Of a stretch of DNA of 64,000 bases, positions 1-8,458 are shown one piece after another. Position numbers and translations under genes: made by a program. Location: positions 1,354,388-1,418,387 of the forward strand of contig NZ_NAPS01000002.1 in assembly GCF_004323185.1 (NCBI RefSeq), in the 5' to 3' direction. Each line of letters opens with the position of its first letter. The first letter of the stretch is position 1. The notes under the pieces are model-generated. The model had not been told where the DNA came from. It worked only from the letters and a program-made list of their open reading frames with translations, and searched no databases. This DNA is from Westiellopsis prolifica IICB1 (GTDB taxonomy: Bacteria; Cyanobacteriota; Cyanobacteriia; Cyanobacteriales; Nostocaceae).

Positions 1-237
1 GGGAGTGTGGGGAGTGTGGGGAGTGTGGGGAGAATTATTTAACAAGTTTCTTACCCATGCCCGATCCCCTTTCCCCGTACTCTATGAGAAGCCGCTGACG
101 CGTCTACGCGTAGCGTCTCCTCTGGAGAATCCCCTTTCCCCGATCCCCGTTACCCCTTATCCCCAGAGGGGGCCCCACCTTAAGCGATCCCCAATATGCC
201 AGAGTTACCAAAAAGCGTGTAGCGAGGAGATAAAAAA
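1..237. repeat. Repeat-rich leader region at window edge
   Basis: The first 35 bases are about three tandem copies of a 9-bp unit (GGGAGTGTG). Then come CCCC-rich blocks of the GATCCCC type and a GACGCGTCTACGCGTAGCGTCTC palindrome-like block around 95-121, of the kind scattered between genes in filamentous cyanobacteria. An open frame crosses this stretch but its composition is that of the repeats and it runs into the start of the next gene in another frame, so I do not call it a gene. Confidence 0.7.
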
Positions 238-762
238 ATGCGAGCTTGGTTGTCTAAATTCATCCACCGCAAACGTCGTTGGTTTTGCGCGACTCTGGTG
301 CGAACATATCGGGAGATCAGTTCTGCTTCTGTTGATGAACTGTGGCAAAAGCTAGTTAACTTAGCAGATGTCTCCTGGCATCCACTACTAAAGAGTACCA
401 ATGTTCCCTATGGACTAGTACCCAAACCTGGACTTATTTACCAAGCGGTAACACGCTTATCACCCATTCCCATACGTATTTTTGTTGAGCGTGTTAACCC
501 CAGAGAATTATTGAGCATCAGAATCATGGCAATTCCTGGTGTTGAAGAACGGGTAAGTTACAAAATAGAGTCTACAGTTTGTGGTACTTATTTGTCGTAT
601 TCTGTAACATTACGTGGTTGGTTATCACCATTGATTTGGCTATTTTCTCGTCCTTACACTGATCGCGTTGCCAAAGCCTTAATTGAGGCAGTAGAAAAAG
701 GCACACTACCAGCAGTTACAAGAAAGAGAAAATCTCTGAACGATAGTTGTTTTGATTTTTAG
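238..762 (+). CDS. SRPBCC-like (polyketide cyclase/START fold) protein, unknown function
   Basis: This 174-aa protein has a basic N-terminus (about residues 1-20) followed by a pattern typical of small SRPBCC ligand-binding proteins: a helix with a conserved-looking W-x-K-L-x-N-L-A-D-V-S-W-H-P stretch near residues 36-49, then alternating beta strands and a C-terminal long helix ending near residue 158. No catalytic motif is evident. The start is well supported by GAGGAG about 9 bases upstream of the ATG. It stands alone, 192 bp before the Mrp gene on the same strand, with repeats between. The fold assignment is inference from sequence pattern; ligand and role are unknown. Confidence 0.7.
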   Translation: MRAWLSKFIHRKRRWFCATLVRTYREISSASVDELWQKLVNLADVSWHPLLKSTNVPYGLVPKPGLIYQAVTRLSPIPIRIFVERVNPRELLSIRIMAIPGVEERVSYKIESTVCGTYLSYSVTLRGWLSPLIWLFSRPYTDRVAKALIEAVEKGTLPAVTRKRKSLNDSCFDF

Positions 763-954
763 GAATGGGGAAAGGGGATTGGGGATTAGGGATCGGGGAT
801 CGGGGATCGGGGAATGGTTATTCTCCGTGTCCTCCGTGTCCCCTTTCCCTTGTCCCCTTTCCCCGATCCCCGATCGCTCTTGAAAGTTAAGATGCAAATA
901 GATAATCATTGCTGTTTGTTAAAAATTATTGCGGCAGAAAGCACGAAATAGATT
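763..954. repeat. GGGGATC/GGGGATT tandem repeats with inverted copy
   Basis: Several GGGGATC and GGGGATT units (about 766-815) are followed about 30 bases later by the complementary CCCC-TTTCC and CCCCGATC units (about 838-872), so the RNA could fold into a long GC-rich hairpin. The block lies between two genes on the same strand and may act as a weak transcription end. It belongs to the short tandem repeats found throughout this window. Confidence 0.6.
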
Positions 955-2025
955 ATGAACGATGTTCTCGATTCTCAGTCAGTTTTAGAAGTGTTGCGAC
1001 CAGTTCAAGATCCAGAACTTCGGAAAAGTCTGGTGGAATTGAATATGATTCGCAATGTCAAAATAGACGCAGGCAAGGTAAGTTTTACACTAGTATTAAC
1101 TACACCCGCCTGTCCTTTACGTGAATTCATTGTCGAAGATTGTCAAAAAGCGGTTAAAAAACTGCCAGGAGTTACGGATGTATTTGTAGAAGTCACAGCA
1201 GAAACTCCTCAGCAAAAAAGTTTACCCGATCGCACGGGTGTGATTGGAGTCAAGAATATTATCGCCATATCCAGTGGCAAAGGTGGCGTTGGTAAAAGTA
1301 CGGTGGCCGTAAATATAGCCGTTGCTTTAGCACAAGCAGGAGCAAAGGTCGGTTTGCTGGATGCTGATATTTATGGTCCGAATGACCCAACTATGCTTGG
1401 TCTGGCTGATGCTCAGATTGTAGTACGTTCTTCTGAAAAAGGGGAAATACTGGAACCAGCTTTCAATCATGGCGTCAAACTAGTGTCAATGGGCTTTTTG
1501 ATTGACCGCGACCAACCTGTGATTTGGCGTGGGCCGATGCTGAATGGTGTGATTCGTCAGTTTCTCTATCAAGTGCAATGGGGAGAACTAGACTATTTAC
1601 TCGTGGATATGCCACCGGGGACAGGAGATGCCCAGTTAACATTGACACAAGCAGTACCCATGGCAGGTGCAGTAATTGTGACGACACCGCAAACTGTAGC
1701 TTTATTAGATTCCCGCAAGGGTTTGCGGATGTTCCAACAGATGAATGTTTCTGTGTTGGGTATTGTCGAAAACATGAGTTACTTCATTCCCCCAGATATG
1801 CCAGAGAAGCAGTATGACATATTTGGTTCTGGTGGTGGCTCTAAAACGGCGGCAGAATTGGAAGTACCCTTGTTGGGATGTATACCTCTAGAGATTTCTA
1901 CTAGAATTGGTGGTGACAGTGGTGTACCCATAGTTATAGCCGACCCGGATTCAGCGAGTGCCAAAGCATTCAAAGCGATCGCCCAAGCCATTGCTGCTAA
2001 AGTATCAGTTGCTGCTCTGACATAA
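955..2025 (+). CDS. mrp: Mrp/ApbC family Fe-S cluster carrier P-loop ATPase
   Basis: The 356-aa protein has an N-terminal MIP18/DUF59 domain (about residues 5-85) and a ParA/MinD-type P-loop domain with a deviant Walker A, GKGGVGKST, at 108-116, followed by the D-A-D-I-Y-G-P switch and a DMPPGTGD Walker B region. Proteins of this family carry or insert Fe-S clusters in the cytosol. In the ApbC/Nbp35 group a CxxC pair that binds the cluster normally follows the V-E-N-M-S motif; here the corresponding residues after Y276-F277 are I-P-P-D, so the pair is missing. Length and domain order are otherwise usual. It is 103 bp upstream of rodA on the same strand. Confidence 0.93.
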   Translation: MNDVLDSQSVLEVLRPVQDPELRKSLVELNMIRNVKIDAGKVSFTLVLTTPACPLREFIVEDCQKAVKKLPGVTDVFVEVTAETPQQKSLPDRTGVIGVKNIIAISSGKGGVGKSTVAVNIAVALAQAGAKVGLLDADIYGPNDPTMLGLADAQIVVRSSEKGEILEPAFNHGVKLVSMGFLIDRDQPVIWRGPMLNGVIRQFLYQVQWGELDYLLVDMPPGTGDAQLTLTQAVPMAGAVIVTTPQTVALLDSRKGLRMFQQMNVSVLGIVENMSYFIPPDMPEKQYDIFGSGGGSKTAAELEVPLLGCIPLEISTRIGGDSGVPIVIADPDSASAKAFKAIAQAIAAKVSVAALT

Positions 2026-2128
2026 ATAAAGTGTAATTTTTGTCTAGGTAGAAAACTACGGGTCGGAATACAGATTTTTAGTACTGAGTAATTTTAAAAT
2101 CTAAAAACTAAAGTCTTATAGTCGCCCA

Positions 2129-3442
2129 ATGTTGTTAAAAAGGTCACGTTCTTCATCTTTACAAATTCGCTGGAAATATTGGTTTAAGCCTTGGCAACAA
2201 ATGGACTGGTTGTTGTTGTTTTTACCAGTCGGTTTGACAATATTCGGCGGCATTATGATCCGTAGTGCCGAATTGAATCAAGGACTCACTGATTGGTGGT
2301 GGCACTGGCTAATTGGTGGAATTGGTTGTGCAATCGCCCTGTTTCTGGCGCGTCTGCGTTATGAAAATCTGCTGCAATGGCACTGGATTACTTATACAAT
2401 CACCAATATCAGCCTCAGTGCTGTGATGGTAATCGGTCACAGTGCCAAAGGCGCCCAGCGATGGATCAATATCTTTGGTTTCAATATCCAGCCGTCAGAA
2501 TTTGCCAAAATCGGGGTTATTATCACCCTCGCGGCGTTATTACATAAACGCACTGCTTCCAGTTTGGATAATGTTTTCCGCGCTTTGGCAATTACTGCCA
2601 TTCCTTGGGGATTGGTATTCATACAGCCAGATTTAGCAACATCACTTGTGTTTGGTGCGATTGTTTTGGGGATGTTGTACTGGGCAAACGCTAACCCAGG
2701 CTGGCTGATATTGATGATATCTCCGATTTTTGCCGCAATTTTGTTTAGCATACCTTGGCCCTTTGCGATCGCTTTGTCGCCAGATATCAAGTTAGGCCCA
2801 TTGGGGCTAATTTGGTCTGTAGTCATGGGTATTGTCGGCTGGCGCACCCTTCCTTGGCGGCGATATTATCTGAGTGCGATCGGTGCATGGGGTTTGAATA
2901 TGTTTGGTGGTGAATTAGGACTATTTGCCTGGAACCACCTGCTAAGGGAATATCAAAAAGACCGACTCACTTCATTTATCAATCCCAATGCTGACCCCCT
3001 TGGCGCCGCCTATCACCAAATCCAATCCCGCATTGCTATCGGTGCTGGAGAATGGTGGGGATGGGGTCTTTTTAAAGGGCCTATGACCCAACTCAATTTT
3101 GTCCCTGAACAGCATACAGACTTTATTTTCTCAGCCGTTGGTGAAGAATTTGGTTTTATTGGCTGTTTGATAGTGTTGGCCGTTTTTTGCTTAATTTGCC
3201 TGCGCTTGTTGCATGTTGCCCAAACCGCTAAAGACAACTTTGGCTCTTTATTGGCTATTGGCGTATTGTCTATGATCGTATTTCAGATGATAGTCAACGT
3301 TGGCATGAACGTTGGTCTAGCACCAGTGGCAGGAATACCCCTACCTTGGATGAGTTACGGGCGTTCGGCAATGTTGAAAAACTTCATCGCTTTGGGAATA
3401 GTTGAGTCAGTGGCTAATTTTCGTCAAAGACAAAGGTATTAA
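2129..3442 (+). CDS. rodA: Rod shape-determining protein RodA (SEDS peptidoglycan polymerase)
   Basis: The 437-aa polytopic membrane protein has about ten hydrophobic segments and the SEDS family signatures: G-A-Q-R-W-I near residue 110, the long loop with W-G-x-G-L-F-K-G (about 310) and the C-terminal P-L-P-W-M-S-Y-G-R-S motif (about 405-415). RodA polymerises glycan strands from lipid II during cell elongation, working with a class B penicillin-binding protein. An insert of about 25-30 residues with W-R-x-L-P-W-R-R-Y between segments near 235-250 resembles cyanobacterial RodA. It is the second gene after mrp on the same strand. RodA is preferred to FtsW because of the loop and C-terminal pattern, but the distinction is by memory of the families. 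Confidence 0.9.
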   Translation: MLLKRSRSSSLQIRWKYWFKPWQQMDWLLLFLPVGLTIFGGIMIRSAELNQGLTDWWWHWLIGGIGCAIALFLARLRYENLLQWHWITYTITNISLSAVMVIGHSAKGAQRWINIFGFNIQPSEFAKIGVIITLAALLHKRTASSLDNVFRALAITAIPWGLVFIQPDLATSLVFGAIVLGMLYWANANPGWLILMISPIFAAILFSIPWPFAIALSPDIKLGPLGLIWSVVMGIVGWRTLPWRRYYLSAIGAWGLNMFGGELGLFAWNHLLREYQKDRLTSFINPNADPLGAAYHQIQSRIAIGAGEWWGWGLFKGPMTQLNFVPEQHTDFIFSAVGEEFGFIGCLIVLAVFCLICLRLLHVAQTAKDNFGSLLAIGVLSMIVFQMIVNVGMNVGLAPVAGIPLPWMSYGRSAMLKNFIALGIVESVANFRQRQRY

Positions 3443-3611
3443 TTATTTGTCAAGTGTCAAATGTCAAGTGTCATTTGCAATCAACCAATGCCCCATGCCC
3501 CATGCCCCATGCCCCATGCCCAATGCCCAATGCCCAATGCCCAATGCCCAATGCCCAATGACCAATCACAAGTATTAAGCTATTAACAGGAAACAAGCGA
3601 GGATAAAAACT
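3443..3611. repeat. CCCCATG/CCCAATG heptamer array
   Basis: From about 3485 to 3560 the sequence is roughly eleven tandem 7-bp units, first CCCCATG then CCCAATG, ending in ACCAATG. Shorter direct repeats of TCAAGTGTCA precede it. This is a classic short tandemly repeated (STRR) block of heterocystous cyanobacteria. It separates rodA from ndhS. Confidence 0.85.
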
Positions 3612-3809
3612 ATGATCCTGCCTGGAGCAACTGTTCGCGTCAAGAATCCAACAGATACCTATTATCGGTATGAAGGACTTGTGCAAAGAGTCAGTGATGG
3701 TAAGGTAGCCGTACTGTTTGAAGGTGGTAACTGGGATAAATTAGTTACCTTTCGTCTCTCTGAATTAGAGACTGTAGAAACAACCGCCGGACGTAAAAAA
3801 GCAAAATAA
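3612..3809 (+). CDS. ndhS: NAD(P)H dehydrogenase-like complex subunit NdhS
   Basis: This 65-aa protein matches the small SH3-like NdhS subunit of the photosynthetic NDH-1 complex, the subunit that helps dock reduced ferredoxin on the thylakoid membrane complex. Recognisable stretches are G-A-T-V-R-V near the N-terminus, [14 protein letters not shown] in the middle and the [12 protein letters not shown] signature at about residues 36-47. The length is as expected for cyanobacterial NdhS, and the tail is lysine-rich. The ATG is preceded by AGCGAGGA. The gene sits alone between repeat blocks. Confidence 0.9.
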   Translation: MILPGATVRVKNPTDTYYRYEGLVQRVSDGKVAVLFEGGNWDKLVTFRLSELETVETTAGRKKAK

Positions 3810-3892
3810 TCAAAAGTCCATTGTCAATAGTCAATAGTCCACAGCTTTTCGACCATTGACAATGGACAATTGACAATTGACTATTGACCATT
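3810..3892. repeat. ATTGACAATGGAC-type short repeats, inverted
   Basis: AGTCCATTGTCAATAGTC units on one side (about 3816-3840) face GACCATTGACAATGGAC and TTGACTATTGACC units (about 3851-3890), forming an imperfect inverted repeat just upstream of the next start codon. The repeat also creates an in-frame TTG nine bases before the real ATG. Confidence 0.6.
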
Positions 3893-4549
3893 ATGCGCCT
3901 TCCCCTGCCACAATTTAATCGAGGCGATCGCCATCCTAATCATTTTGCAGAGGTGATCGAAACCAGTACATGCGAGTTTTTAGCCCAGTGTTTAGAACCG
4001 GAAGACTTAAGTTTTCCACCTATGCCTCCTTTTGGCAGCTGGGTTTATTCTATTGATGAGGAATCAGGCAACCAGATTTATGCCGTGGTATATTCTGCCA
4101 CAACTATGCCTATCGATTCTGTACACAGACCAGTGGCTCTAGGAATGTCGTTACAGGAGTTGCGAGAAGAACAACCACAGATATTTGCGATGCTAAAGAC
4201 AGAATTCCGTGCTGCGATCGTAGGTTTTGCAGTGGCACCAGAGAGACGGAATTCTCTCAATGATTTGTATCAATACTTACCTCCGCGCCCACCACAAATT
4301 CATCAACCAGTTTATAGATGTGAACCGGAAGCAATCATTAAATTTACGGAACAACTGGATTTCTTGCGGACTCTGCTTTCTGTAAATGGAGCGCCAGTCG
4401 ATTCTTTAACCGCAGCAGCTATTCGGGAAGTGTTTTGGTTACGCAAAGCTGACCGACAATGGTTAGTACAAGCGGGACGTACCCTGAGTGTACTGCTTAA
4501 AGACGACTACGATCGCCTACGGTTTATTTTGAGCCAAATCCACCCATAG
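3893..4549 (+). CDS. HAS-barrel domain-like protein, unknown function
   Basis: The protein is 218 aa from the ATG at 3893; a longer frame begins with a TTG inside an intergenic repeat at 3884 and is unlikely. The N-terminal part (about 1-110) has the beta-rich pattern of the HAS barrel that caps HerA-type ATPases (G-E-V-x-E then an F-G-S-W-V and a G-F-A-V-A block); the C-terminal part (about 130-218) is helical and polar. No ATPase domain follows. Similar free-standing proteins are common in cyanobacteria as far as I recall. The role is unknown; assignment to the HAS barrel is moderate. Next on the strand is the antiporter gene. Confidence 0.65.
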   Translation: MRLPLPQFNRGDRHPNHFAEVIETSTCEFLAQCLEPEDLSFPPMPPFGSWVYSIDEESGNQIYAVVYSATTMPIDSVHRPVALGMSLQELREEQPQIFAMLKTEFRAAIVGFAVAPERRNSLNDLYQYLPPRPPQIHQPVYRCEPEAIIKFTEQLDFLRTLLSVNGAPVDSLTAAAIREVFWLRKADRQWLVQAGRTLSVLLKDDYDRLRFILSQIHP

Positions 4550-4554
4550 AGTTA

Positions 4555-4674
4555 TCAGTTAGAGACGCGAGGAACATCGCGTCTGTACAGTTATCAGTTA
4601 TCAGTAAAGAACGTAAGGTAAGTCGCCAGAAATAAACAAATGACCAATGACACTTGACCAATGACACTTGACCA
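4555..4674. repeat. GACGCG hairpin flanked by GTTATCAGTT repeats
   Basis: A short palindrome (AGAGACGCGAGGAACATCGCGTCT, about 4562-4584) is flanked by GTTATCAGTT on both sides. It is followed by ACTTGACCAATGAC heptamer-like repeats that run up to the start of the next gene. The hairpin belongs to a family seen at least six times in this window. Confidence 0.6.
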
Positions 4675-6816
4675 ATGACAGAACTAATGTTACAAGTTCT
4701 TGCTGTTGAACCTACTGCTCAAGTTCTCGCCAAAGAACCCATTATTCCCTTTGCCATTTTGCTGGTAGTCATCTTAGTTGTACCAGTTATATTTGAGCGA
4801 CTACGAATACCTGGTTTAGTAGGTTTGGTACTATCAGGGATAGTACTTGGTCATCATGGCTGGAATTTATTTCCCACAGAAACACCAACCATGAGTTTAT
4901 GGACAGACATCGGGTTGATTTACTTGATGTTTGTTGCGGGTTTAGAATTCGATCTAGAAAAGTTTCGCCGTCAAAAAATTCAAGCTTTTAGCTTTGGCAG
5001 CTTGACCTTCAGTATACCTTTAGTGCTAGGAGTGTTTCTAGGTCGAAGTTTTGGCTATGGCTGGAATGTTTCTGTGTTAATTGGCTCGATTGTGTCATCT
5101 TACACCCTTTTAGCCTATCCTCTGATTAATGGCTTGGGAGTCACAAACAACACAGCAGTCAGGACAACTATTGGTGCTACAGTCATCACCAATTTGGGTG
5201 CATTACTGGTATTTTCTTTATCTTCAGCTGCAAACACTAATTATTTGAGCTTTTGGCAAGTTATTCCTTTTTTTAACTCACTCATTCTCTACAGTATCTT
5301 TGTTTTGATTAGCTGTAATTGGGTAGGTAAAGAATTCTTTCGTCGTTCAGGAGATGAGGAAGGAAATCAGTTTTTGTTTGTGTTGTTGTCTGTTTTTCTG
5401 ATTTCTTTTGGCGGTCAATTGCTCGGAATAGAAAAAATTGTTGCGGCCTTTTTAGCTGGTTTGGTAGTAAATGAAGTTGTTGGTGAAGGTCCAGTCAAAG
5501 AAAGGGTTGTTTTTGTTGGTAGTATACTATTTATTCCTATTTTCTTTGTGCATCTGGGTTTTCTCATCGATATTCCGACTTTTATTGGTAGTGTGAACAC
5601 ACTTCAATTCACACTATTATTAATAGTTGGTTTATTTGCCAGCAAATTTTTGGCTGCTCTGGGAGCAAAACTACTTTATCATTACAATTGGCAAGAAACG
5701 TTAACTATGTGGTCACTGTCATTACCCCAAGTGGGTGTGGCATTAGCCATAGCTGTAGTAGGTTATGAAAATGGCTTACTCTCACCGACATTATTAAACA
5801 GCGCCATTGTCTTGATGCTGGTAACTTCAACTATAGGCTCATTAATGACTAGTCGGTTTGCTGTTGGTTTAACTGTTTCAGCCGTCAAAAAACAAGCATT
5901 TACTACTTCGCCTCAGACCGATTCTAGAAACAGAAACAGCAACCCTTTTACTATACTTGTGCCGGTTCACAATCCTCAAACACAGCAATATTTAATTGAA
6001 ATGGCAACTTTATTGGCGCGTCAAGCTAATGGCAAAATCATACCATTAGCGATCGCAACAGCTACAGCTCATATGGATGCTCCTCAATTAGATACTTCTT
6101 TGGAACGCAGCGAACGGTTACTATTAAAAGCTACAAGTCTAAGTCGTGCTTTGGGTGTGGAAGCAGAACCACTACTACGAATTGATGATGCTTTTGCTCC
6201 AGGAATTAGCAGAGCAGCACGTGAACAAAAAGCTGATTTAATATTGATGGGTTGGGGTAAGCGCACTGGGTTGAGAGCGCGCTTGTTTGGGAATGTGATT
6301 GATAATGTTTTATGGGCATCCCATTGTCCAGTAGCTGTAACTCGTTTGGTAGAATCACCAAGAAATATTCAGAGAATTTTGGTACCTGTAGAAAATTTCC
6401 TGACACCAACGTTGCAATCTATACAATTTGCCCAAATGCTTGCAGAAGCAAATCAAACACAAGTAACTGTACTGAGTGTCTGTGAACGCCGTACGAGTTC
6501 TAGCAAAATTGCATCCAGGCGATCGCAACTTTCTCAGATCGTATCAAATATATCTTCAGCTAATCCCCCAGAAATTCAAATTATTGCCCACGAAAATGTT
6601 GCCCAAGCAATTTTACAGGCAGCACGATTATATGATTTGGTTGTCCTACCTTTTGTGCGTAATCGTACTAGTCCCGGCGGATTAACGATTAGCGATGTTA
6701 CAACTCTTTTGGTGAGACAACTGACTTGTTCGATTGTCATGCTCGGAGAACCACCACAAAATACTCAATCGATAACTTTACCAGTAGGTGTTCCTAGTCC
6801 GATTCCTGTAAGTTAG
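4675..6816 (+). CDS. CPA2-type cation:proton antiporter with C-terminal UspA-like domains
   Basis: The 713-aa protein has a hydrophobic N-terminal two-thirds (residues about 20-405) with around twelve membrane spans of the Na+(K+)/H+ exchanger domain; G-L-V-L-S-G-I-V-L-G-H-H near residue 57 and F-V-A-G-L-E-F-D near 87-94 are typical of CPA2/KefB-like transporters. The soluble tail (about 425-700) looks like two tandem universal stress protein domains, with an L-I-L-M-G-W-G block near 522 and I-L-V-P-V near 565, in place of a RCK/TrkA domain. Family knowledge suggests monovalent cation/proton exchange across the plasma or thylakoid membrane; the tail probably senses nucleotide. The ion cannot be told from sequence. 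Confidence 0.88.
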   Translation: MTELMLQVLAVEPTAQVLAKEPIIPFAILLVVILVVPVIFERLRIPGLVGLVLSGIVLGHHGWNLFPTETPTMSLWTDIGLIYLMFVAGLEFDLEKFRRQKIQAFSFGSLTFSIPLVLGVFLGRSFGYGWNVSVLIGSIVSSYTLLAYPLINGLGVTNNTAVRTTIGATVITNLGALLVFSLSSAANTNYLSFWQVIPFFNSLILYSIFVLISCNWVGKEFFRRSGDEEGNQFLFVLLSVFLISFGGQLLGIEKIVAAFLAGLVVNEVVGEGPVKERVVFVGSILFIPIFFVHLGFLIDIPTFIGSVNTLQFTLLLIVGLFASKFLAALGAKLLYHYNWQETLTMWSLSLPQVGVALAIAVVGYENGLLSPTLLNSAIVLMLVTSTIGSLMTSRFAVGLTVSAVKKQAFTTSPQTDSRNRNSNPFTILVPVHNPQTQQYLIEMATLLARQANGKIIPLAIATATAHMDAPQLDTSLERSERLLLKATSLSRALGVEAEPLLRIDDAFAPGISRAAREQKADLILMGWGKRTGLRARLFGNVIDNVLWASHCPVAVTRLVESPRNIQRILVPVENFLTPTLQSIQFAQMLAEANQTQVTVLSVCERRTSSSKIASRRSQLSQIVSNISSANPPEIQIIAHENVAQAILQAARLYDLVVLPFVRNRTSPGGLTISDVTTLLVRQLTCSIVMLGEPPQNTQSITLPVGVPSPIPVS

Positions 6817-7031
6817 TGGGCTGATCCTAGAGTATTAGAGACTCGGCGATTAGTGTTTGAGACTCGACGACGAGCCTTTGATATTATGTTCGCTTGAATA
6901 CTTAATAATTCCCAAAAAACCCCACCCCGATTTTGTCTAATGCCAAAACCGCCCCTCCCCGCCTGCGGGGAGGGGATCAAGGGGTGGGGTGCAATGACTG
7001 TGGGAAGTATAAATAATTAGCTGAACTTGAT
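6817..7031. repeat. GC-rich inverted repeat and degenerate 21-bp units
   Basis: Degenerate copies of the downstream 21-bp unit lie at about 6838-6885 (GAGACTCGACGACGAG). A large inverted repeat follows at about 6918-6992: CCCCACCCCGA ... CCCCTCCCCGCC/GGCGGGGAGGGG-like arms ... GGGGTGGGGT. It could act as a terminator for the antiporter gene or be a remnant of a palindromic element. No coding region is seen. Confidence 0.6.
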
Positions 7032-7206
7032 ATGAGACTCAACGACGAGTCTTTTATATTCGACGACGAGTCTTTTATATTCGACGACGAGTCTTTTATA
7101 TTCGACGACGAGTCTTTTATACTCGACGACGAGTCTTTTATACTCGACGACGAGTCTTTTATACTCGACAACGAGTCTTTTATACTCGACGGCGAGTCTT
7201 TTTACC
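7032..7206. repeat. Tandem array of a 21-bp unit, about eight copies
   Basis: The unit is GACGACGAGTCTTTTATATTC or the variant ending ATACTC. Copies 2-4 carry ATATTC, later ones ATACTC, and the last two have CAACGAG and GGCGAG substitutions, so the array has grown by local duplication. Each junction ACTCGACGACGAGT is a small palindrome. Because 21 is a multiple of three, the frames stay open and read as a seven-residue repeat (D-D-E-S-F-I-F/L), but there is no ribosome binding site at the ATG at 7032 and no protein features beyond the repeat. Confidence 0.85.
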
Positions 7207-7241
7207 TCATGCGGGAACCTAATTCCATTTCACTTTTTTGA

Positions 7242-7703
7242 TGATACGAATACATCGGTAGAGGCGTACGGTCGGATGCCCCTACAGCAAATCCAATATG
7301 TATTAGGATTTTTATAAAACGGTATAAATAAGTAAGTCGTTCAGAAGGCAGAAGGCAGAAGGCAACCCACCCTTAAAAGAGTGGGATTGAAACAAGGACG
7401 TTTTATACCTCACTGCAAGCAGTTTCGGTATAATTATCATTCTGAACTGGGCTTTAGACCCAGAACTAAAGTATCAATTAACACTCCCCAACATAAGTGC
7501 CTTCTGCCCACCTACGGAAGCCGCTTTGCGTCTACGACCCTCTGCCTTTCTTTGTAAGAATAAACATAACTGAATTAGGAAAAGTAAACATGCCTAAAAA
7601 GTACAGATGCGATGTTCCTCGCGTCTCTACCAATGACCAATGACCAATGACCAATGACATTCCCTGTTAAGAGTTCCCTTAACTACCAACTACTAACCAA
7701 AAA
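7242..7703. repeat. Repeat-rich spacer with an isolated CRISPR-repeat-like segment
   Basis: No gene is seen here. The spacer has AGAAGGC triplets (about 7340-7362), then a segment at 7363-7399 that on the minus strand begins GTTTCAATCCCACTC and ends GGGTGGGTTG, resembling a single cyanobacterial CRISPR repeat; no second copy follows. A GACGCG hairpin variant lies at about 7606-7626, and ACCAATG heptamers (about 7630-7657) run toward the start of the next gene. Confidence 0.5.
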
Positions 7704-8423
7704 ATGTCACAAGCTCTTGTGGTTCAAAACCTAGTTTATGCCTATTCCAATCGTGAGCCAGTTTTACGAGAAATATCTTTTAGTTTAAATGCAGGCGATC
7801 GCGTTGCACTCATGGGACCAACTGGTTCGGGTAAAAGTACTCTGCTTGAGAATTTAATCGGTTTAAAAGAACCCCAAGCTGGGAAGATTTGGATTAATAA
7901 TATTCCCCTAGAACCCAAAACTTTACCCCAAGTACGGCGTCAAATAGGTTTTGGTTTTCAAGATGCTAACGACCAACTATTTATGCCTACCATACTTGAA
8001 GATATTACCTTTGGGCCGCGTAACTATGGTGTTTCACCTGCGATCGCTATTGATAAAGCGAGAAATTTATTAGCTGATTTTGGTTTAGAAGCTTATGCTA
8101 ATCGTTCTGCTCACGAGCTGTCTGGAGGTCAAAGACGTCTTGCTGCTCTGGCTGCAATTCTAGCATTAGAACCAGATATATTAATTTTGGATGAACCAAC
8201 CAATGGTCTTGATCCTGCATGGCGCCGTCACTTTGCTCAAATGTTATTAAAGTGGCAAGGTAAGGTGATGTTAATCGCGTCTCACGATTTGCATTGGTTA
8301 GGGAAAGTCACTCAACGTGCTTTGGTGCTTTCTGGAGGACGTATTCATATAGATAGTGATATTCACTCATTATTAAATGAAGCTGATACTTTAGAAAAAT
8401 TAGGTTTACCCGTAGATTGGTGA
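7704..8423 (+). CDS. CbiO-type ABC transporter ATP-binding protein
   Basis: The 239-aa protein has all ABC ATPase motifs: Walker A GPTGSGKST at 38-46, Q-loop near F-G-F-Q-D, signature L-S-G-G-Q-R-R near 138-144, Walker B I-L-I-L-D-E-P near 157-163 and the H-loop S-H-D-L-H. The F-G-F-Q-D-A-N-D-Q-L-F-M-P-T and F-G-P-R-N stretches are typical of CbiO/EcfA ATPases of cobalt, nickel and vitamin importers. No CbiM/CbiQ membrane partner is encoded nearby, so it is either an orphan or works with components coded elsewhere. It is followed after 35 bp by an unknown gene on the same strand. Confidence 0.9.
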   Translation: MSQALVVQNLVYAYSNREPVLREISFSLNAGDRVALMGPTGSGKSTLLENLIGLKEPQAGKIWINNIPLEPKTLPQVRRQIGFGFQDANDQLFMPTILEDITFGPRNYGVSPAIAIDKARNLLADFGLEAYANRSAHELSGGQRRLAALAAILALEPDILILDEPTNGLDPAWRRHFAQMLLKWQGKVMLIASHDLHWLGKVTQRALVLSGGRIHIDSDIHSLLNEADTLEKLGLPVDW

Positions 8424-8458
8424 AATTTGAATATAAAAATAATTGAATAGAGGCTAAC

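Noticed and set aside
5-355. 116-codon frame at the window start
   Set aside because: It reads tandem repeats and then runs out of frame through the start of the SRPBCC-like gene; no ribosome binding site.
7032-7241. Frame coding for seven-residue repeats
   Set aside because: A product of a 21-bp DNA repeat, open on both strands, without a ribosome binding site or any non-repeat domain.
7363-7399. CRISPR array
   Set aside because: Only one repeat-like unit and no spacers; kept only as a low-interest observation.
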